Source of the DNA: Ophiothrix spiculata
Lineage: Eukaryota > Echinodermata > Ophiuroidea > Amphilepidida > Ophiotrichidae
Strand: one strand, 5' to 3'
Length of the DNA stretch: 25,917 bases
Assembly: GCA_000969725.1 (NCBI GenBank)
Contig: JXSR01S011684.1
Position 1 is the first letter of the stretch. The number at the start of each line of letters is the position of its first letter. Made by a program: the position numbers and the translations under genes. The notes under the pieces were generated by a model, which worked only from the letters and a program-made list of their open reading frames with translations, made no database searches and was not told the origin of the DNA. Positions 21,240 through 25,917 of this stretch are shown in pieces.

Positions 21240-21850
21240 AGGCGTTGCATTTAAGTATGGTCAAAAAGTCATTTCATTTTTGTCATTTGTTATAGATATC
21301 AGCCTACCCTCACTTCCAATGTCTTAAATTTGCTAATATTTAAACTCAGTAACCCCAAAACATATATTAAGACATATTAAACATGCACTTGTATGCTTTT
21401 TACCTTAAAAATATAGCCAAAAGGCAATTTTCCCGCCATTTTTTGTCACTTCTACCAGATATCACCCTACCCCTTCCTCTTATGTCTTAATAATGCTAAT
21501 ATTTGAATTCAGCAGCCTCAAAAACATATAGAAAGACATATTACACATCACTTTCATGCATTTTAACGTAAAAATATGACCAAAAACCCATTTTCCCGCC
21601 ATTTTTCATAAAAAAGGCGGGAACCAATATAAGATTTCACCGTAAAAATAATTGTCATATTTGTGTTCAGCAGCCAAAATGGCCATAGAATTCACCTGTT
21701 TTGAAAAAATTTTGTCATTTGCCCACCCCTATTAAATATAAGATTCTACTAGCTTATAATAAGTTTCTTCATTGTGATTCAATTTTTGGCCATTAGATTC
21801 TAGCGTTGAGAGCTAGCGTCGACACTATTCCAGTGTCAATAAAGCGCAGT
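21240..21850. repeat. Right long inverted arm with 163-bp tandem subrepeat
   Basis: The arm contains two tandem copies of a 163-bp unit starting GATATCA.CCTACCC at 21295 and 21458. Both copies share GTCTTAA, GCTAATATTT, AAACATATA, AGACATATTA and TTTTCCCGCCATTTTT in order. The outer part is the inverted partner of 18391-18660. Subrepeats inside long inverted arms are a hallmark of foldback-type elements. Confidence 0.75.
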
Positions 21851-21855
21851 TTAGC

Positions 21856-22518
21856 CTTACCAGCTTGGATGTAACTTTACAATAGAACATCCAATAACCA
21901 AAAGCAAGGTATCATTTTGAAGCTTGAAATATTATCTTTCAGATGAGACCAAAAAATCATTTTCATTTTGGGACCCTTAAGGTACCTTTCAATAAGACAG
22001 GTCACATATTTCTCAATAGTTGCACAGTCACTAGTCCCTAGCGTTTGGGGTATGAATTTCAAAGACATGGACATTCAAGTTAATGGGTTTATTTTTGAGA
22101 CTTTATCATACTTGTCTCTACAAATCTGATAAATTAAAAATCATAAAATAGAATTTGTTTTCCGATTTTTTTTTTAAATGGCTTTAGCAATGGCTGTCTC
22201 TGTTTCAATATTATTTGTTTACAAGGTAAGCGATACAAATAGACATGTTTCGGAGACAAAAGCATACAAGCTAAGTTTATCTGGATCTCGCTTTCTACAG
22301 CCAGAGTGACAGGGCACATGTCGCATGATTTATGTGACGAAACTGGTAGTCTTGGAAGTAAGTTCAGCTTAAAATTTGGTAACCTTGAAACTGAATTTTT
22401 GAACTGAAGAAATTTGAAAGAACATTATCAGATCACCATTTTGGCTACAAACATACGCACATATCAATGAGATTATCATGAAAACAATGATCTAAAAAAT
22501 ATAAAAAATAAATAAATG
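21856..22518. other. Non-coding spacer
   Basis: No gene is seen. CTTAAGGTACCTTTC at about 21977 is the inverted partner of the word at 18099 and may mean that a still larger inverted structure once surrounded the element. The minus-strand frame at 21877-22074 has no recognisable feature. Confidence 0.4.
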
Positions 22519-22690
22519 CTGGGGATTTGTAGTGCACTATGCCTCCCAGATTTGTAATTCCACTCAGCCTCTACACACTTTACAGGTGTTCGCTGACCAC
22601 TGTGGCCTAAGTAAGCTCCATTCCACACCAAGCATCATTTTAGATTCTGCAGCAACCTCTAGGGGTGCTGAACCTTGATTAGCCCACATA
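22519..22690 (-). repeat. Second copy of SINE body, tRNA head missing
   Basis: From CTGGGGATTT to the block AACCTCTAGGGGTGCTGAACC and AGCCCACATA this matches 20440-20620 in the same orientation with scattered mismatches, then stops before the tRNA-like head. It is therefore 5'-truncated relative to the SINE direction, or broken by a later event at about 22690 where another tandem repeat begins. Confidence 0.8.
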
Positions 22691-22732
22691 GGCACCCAAC
22701 TTGACCGCTGACAAAAAATGACAGTAATCTTG

Positions 22733-22791
22733 ACTTAGACAGTACCAAGTTGGGTTTCCTTGGTACTTAGACAGTACCAAGTTGGGTTTCC
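22733..22791. repeat. 32-bp tandem duplication next to truncated SINE
   Basis: ACTTAGACAGTACCAAGT followed by TGGGTTTCC occurs at 22733 and again at 22765, identical over 27 bp with a 5-bp spacer. Two identical copies indicate a recent local duplication. Confidence 0.85.
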
Positions 22792-23003
22792 AAGCCTAAA
22801 CAAAATGCTGTGATCACATGTGTCACACGTCTTCTTGTTTCATCATTTTCATGTGTTTTTATCACATTGTCGTAGTAAATTTCCTTTATTCGCAGGAAAT
22901 GATTTTTGTCTCGCCTGAAAATACCAGTCTGAATGTCTGTCAGTATCTGATTTTTGTATTGTGTGCTCAAAGTTTGTACAGAAAAATCACAGAAAAATAT
23001 TTA

Positions 23004-23185
23004 GACAATAATAACCGCGCACCATCTTTTTTGAGGTCATTGTTTAAAATCGGAGGTGTTTGTTTTGGGCCGAGGTACTTTTCTGAGGGAGCGTAGCTCC
23101 CGAAGAAAAGTACAGAGGCACAAAACAAACACCAACGATTTTAAACAATGACCGAATTAAAAGATGGTGCAAAGTTATTATTGTC
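23004..23185. repeat. 182-bp palindrome (about 80-90-bp arms)
   Basis: GACAATAATAAC, GCACCATCTTTT, GGTCATTGTTTAAAATCG, GGTGTTTGTTTTG and TACTTTTCT on the left recur inverted in mirror order on the right. The centre is GGGAGCGTAGCTCCC (about 23086-23100). Mismatches and small indels are few. It resembles a foldback MITE, but no target duplication was found. The two mirrored open frames through it are by-products. Confidence 0.85.
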
Positions 23186-23439
23186 ATTAATAACCGTAAT
23201 TTTATCTTTAAAATCCTTACTGATTTTGACCAAAAACGGTTGAAAATCATAATTTTATTTAGTTTGTTTCTTTGCCATCTGCTAAAATATCGATCGGTCT
23301 AGGCACTGCGTCCGCGTTGCGTTTAGTCAAACGCGACCTCCGCGATATCATTGCGTGCGCGTAATGCTGCGTTTAAAGCATACGCGCTACGCGGGTCATT
23401 AACAGAAGTCATTGTTACCTGATAATGACCGCGCAGTAG

Positions 23440-24575
23440 TTTGCGTAAAAGTAGAAATAATCCTACTAGATTGGATCGCGCTATTACGCAGGTTATTAAT
23501 GTGTAATAATTCATGTAAAGGCCATATCCATAAAAAATGTAAAATGAAATCAAAACGATTGGACAAAAAGAAAGAGGATCTGAATTGTCCAAAATGTAGT
23601 AACATTTGTACTGATAAAGTCAACTAGGTGGAAAGTAATGATATAAATAGCTCAAATGATTTATGTGTAGTATGTCCAAAATTAATCAGAAATTGTCACA
23701 AAGATCTAAATTGTAGATTATGTAGAAGGTATGTACACAAAAATGTACCAGATTGAAACAAAATCAACTTAAATCGGCAAAAGGTGAATGGGCATGCTTT
23801 AAATGTCCATACCTAACTCCAGATCAATTCTCTCTACACCCTGAAGTAAAAGATGGAAACACCAACTTGCTAAATATTAACAGTAGAAGTCTATCCTAAA
23901 ATATTGATAGTCTTCAAAAATGTTTAAAGGAATTAAATTTGGGTTCGATGTTATTGGTATATCTGAGACTCACCTTAAAGATAGACCTCAAAGTTATTAT
24001 AATCTACCAGGATATAGTATGAAAAATGTTAAAAGAATTGGACGTGAAAAGGGAGGTGTTTCTAAACTCAAATACAAGCTTAGAGAAGATTTTATGCATT
24101 GCAAATAGCAATTTTGAATCATGCTTTGTTGAAATAGAGAACCAGAAATCTCAAAATATAGTTCTTGGAGTTTTCTATAGAGCTCACGCATCAACTGACG
24201 ACTTCATACTTATAGACATCAATCCCATTTTCAAAGTACAGTGTACTTGACTCTGGCAAAAGACATTTTTATATCATGGGCGATTTCAATATTGATAAAA
24301 AAAAATCATTATTACCTGGAACTTATTTATTCTTATTCGATGACCTCTGCAATCTATAAACCAACAAGAATTACGGAAACTTCAGCTACAATCATTGATA
24401 ATATACTTACTAATAATTAATTAAAATATAAAGTCTTCAATTACAGTCACAGATTTGACGGATCGTTTTCCAACTACTTTATCTGCTAATCGGGAAAATA
24501 ACAAGTATTCAGATAATGCAAAGAATGAAATGTACAGTAGAAATCACTCTCATCATAACATTGCTAACTTTAAAC
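23440..24575 (+). pseudogene. Dead non-LTR retrotransposon (LINE) fragment: zinc-finger ORF and endonuclease
   Basis: Plus-strand frames give two zinc-finger-like parts: C-x-n-H-x3-C with NCPKC (about 23490-23610), and LCVVC..NCRLCRRYVH..WACFKC (about 23660-23810). LLNINSRSLS then follows, then FDVIGISETHLKD and GREKGGV (about 23945-24060), then NIVLGVFYRAH (about 24154-24186) and MGDFNID (about 24277-24297). These are the ordered blocks of an exonuclease-endonuclease-phosphatase fold as in CR1/L2/jockey-group LINEs. A degenerate S/T-D-x-F-P-like block and NIANFK close the endonuclease region near 24565. No reverse transcriptase follows. Several stops and frameshifts (for example TAG near 23625 and TGA near 23754) show it is inactive. 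Confidence 0.82.
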
Positions 24576-24662
24576 TTGGTCCATGGGTCAGAAGGGATTT
24601 TGCTTTCCTTAAAGGGGACCAATTCTAGCAATGCTTTTTGGATAGGTCCATGTCTCGGGTAT

Positions 24663-24817
24663 ATGAAATGCCATGCTAGGAAATTCGGGGGAGTAGCTTA
24701 GTCTCAAAATTCAAGATGGCCGCCAAGTAGCATATTTTCATGAAATGCCGTGCTAGGAAATCCGGGGGAGTAGCTTAGTCTCAATATTCAAGATGGCCGC
24801 CAAATAGCATATTTTCA
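24663..24817. repeat. Tandem repeat, 77-bp unit, two copies
   Basis: ATGAAATGCC.TGCTAGGAAAT, GGGGGAGTAGCTTAGTCTCAA, TTCAAGATGGCCGCCAA and TAGCATATTTTCAT occur in order at 24663 and at 24740 with a handful of mismatches. A diverged partial copy (AAAATGGCCGCTAAATAGCATTTTTTCAT) stands at about 25633-25667. It begins about 90 bp after the LINE remnant ends. Confidence 0.88.
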
Positions 24818-24932
24818 TTAAAATTACCTTAAAGACGATCGCGGTGATAAGTTGCTACCAGTAGATTTTGTTTATTTTTTTGTCAGTTAATAGATAAGAG
24901 TCTAAACTTCAAAATTCAGAAATAAAAAATGG

Positions 24933-25163
24933 GGGTCACCGACCATCTAAGCGCGCTATGATGTCATATATGATGACGTCATTTTTCTTTTAATGAACGA
25001 TAACTTTAGATTAGAGCGTTAAATTACTTTGATGTAATTAACTTTTTTATCTGTTCAATGTTATACAACCGAATTTTGACATTTCCGATGATGAAAATTG
25101 TTTTTTAGATTTTACCCCATGTAATTTCATCTCACGCTATCTTTTTAAAACAGTCGGTGACCC
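24933..25163. repeat. Inverted pair GGGTCACCGAC / GTCGGTGACCC, 231 bp apart
   Basis: The 11-bp words at 24933-24943 and 25153-25163 are exact inverted copies and may be the ends of a small non-autonomous element. The interior holds TGATGACGTCAT and is otherwise AT-rich. No target duplication is clear, so the call is tentative. Confidence 0.4.
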
Positions 25164-25748
25164 TATAATTATTTTCTCGATTTGACATCCATTTGACATT
25201 CACAATTGACCAGCCAAATTTTTAAAAATTCTACAAGTAGCAAATATTTGAAAAATCAAAATTTTTTAGTATAGGAAAACACACGTAAAAAGTTTTTATC
25301 ACTGAAGGCCTGTTGACTCGGGAGCACTCGTAGCAACTCGTTACTATTTCGCGCTATTTTCGGCGCTTACCGGGAAGACAATGCGTAAAAACCTAGTGCG
25401 CGCGTTGCGTTTTGCGTATTAGGCGCAAATCTTACGTTTAGATACCACACGCGCGTTTTGTCAAAATCTTCCCGCCACTGACCAACAAATTCTGTTACAC
25501 TGCCCTCTTGAATAAACACCGTGATCGTCTTTAAGCAACTAAAAGACAAAATACCCAAAGCTATCATTGAGATATGACTTCTTGGGCTCTAAACGATACA
25601 TTTGGCTTAAAACTATGTGGTATGCATGTTTTAAATTCAAAATGGCCGCTAAATAGCATTTTTTCATGGCAATTTAAAGAAACCACCCCTTTTAACACCT
25701 AATATGATAACTTATCGATATACCGATAAAAAGAAACATTTATGGTTA
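25164..25748. other. Non-coding, with a CpG-rich patch
   Basis: No gene is seen. The stretch 25350-25460 is richer in GCGC, CGCG and TTGCGT words than its neighbours, like the patch at 23295-23400. The partial 77-bp repeat copy lies at 25633-25667. Confidence 0.35.
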
Positions 25749-25788
25749 CCATTAAGCTGAGACAATTATAATTGTCTCAGCCATTAAG
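25749..25788. mobile_element. 24-bp perfect palindrome flanked by 8-bp direct repeats
   Basis: CCATTAAG stands at 25749-25756 and again at 25781-25788. Between them are exactly 24 bases: CTGAGACAATTA followed by its perfect inverted copy TAATTGTCTCAG. An exact 8-bp duplication around a structure made only of two inverted ends is what an extreme internal deletion of a hAT-type element, or an end-to-end joined pair of termini, would leave. I infer this from the geometry; the ends are not matched to a named family. Confidence 0.7.
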
Positions 25789-25917
25789 ATCATATGTCCT
25801 CAAATTTTATCATTCACGTTTTAAAAATTCAAAATTATGCCAAAAATACAAGGCGGTAGACGAAGTATACCTCACCTTTGTTTTCGCTGTCAATCAAATC
25901 GATTGAGCCACGAAGCT

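Larger units (their letters stand above)
18391..21850. mobile_element. 3.5-kb element with long inverted repeats (foldback-like)
   Basis: The left side starting ACTGCATTTTATTG, CACTAGAATAG and GTCGACGCT is mirrored by the right side ending CAATAAAGCGCAGT with the same words inverted. Going inward the arms stay alignable: GGGGTGGGCAAATGA, TGGCCATTTTGGCTGCTGAA, GATATTGGTTCC and TTGTAATATGTCT appear in the left arm and inverted in the right arm in mirror order, over about 450-600 bp. The core holds a broken minus-strand coding remnant and a nested SINE. Long TIRs with internal repeats recall foldback elements, including those reported in sea urchins; that assignment is inference. A 5-bp TTTAG near each end is only a tentative target duplication. 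Confidence 0.7.

Noticed and set aside
25130..25180. CRISPR-like or phage features
   Set aside because: No regularly spaced identical repeats exist, and the window is clearly eukaryotic.

Overview
This window is AT-rich eukaryotic (metazoan) DNA. It holds the last two exons recognised of one protein-coding gene, and almost everything else is repeats and transposable-element debris. There are no bacterial-style operons, no rRNA and no intact tRNA genes. Introns with GT/AG borders, several tRNA-derived SINEs, hAT-, Tc1/mariner-, PIF/Harbinger- and TTAA-type miniature elements and a decayed non-LTR retrotransposon all fit an invertebrate animal. A marine deuterostome such as an echinoderm or hemichordate is my best guess from the repeat style, but that is inference only.

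Layout. Bases 1-1542 are the 3' part of an upstream intron and contain a 120-138 bp tandem repeat (682-1130). Exon A (1543-1874) and exon B (4687-4932) join in phase 0. Together they give a 191-residue C-terminus: a proline-rich stretch followed by three evenly spaced P-x-W-K motifs in charged, probably helical sequence. The 2.8-kb intron between them is largely mobile DNA: a mariner-like MITE, a hAT MITE with a perfect 8-bp target duplication, a larger hAT-like element and two SINEs. The 3' UTR follows, with a first AATAAA at 5330.

From 7760 to 11181 lies a tandem duplication of a roughly 1.35-1.4 kb unit that is itself rich in hairpins. Each unit carries a different miniature transposon that the other lacks, so each unit shows an approximate empty site for the other. 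A third, much older partial copy follows at about 11757-11890. A strong 88-bp hairpin lies at 11244-11331.

Bases 11890-18390 are mostly featureless AT-rich DNA, with a candidate MITE (12711-13097) and a 398-bp MITE with a 4-bp target duplication (17120-17517). Bases 18391-21850 look like a single 3.5-kb element with long inverted repeats. Its arms contain tandem subrepeats. Its core holds a broken minus-strand coding remnant and a nested SINE.

Bases 22519-25917 hold a second copy of the SINE body, a 182-bp palindrome, a dead LINE fragment (zinc-finger ORF plus endonuclease, no reverse transcriptase seen), a 77-bp tandem repeat, and a 24-bp perfect palindrome flanked by 8-bp direct repeats that looks like a minimal transposon remnant. 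Apart from the one gene, the sequences do not work together as a pathway; the region is a record of layered insertions and duplications.
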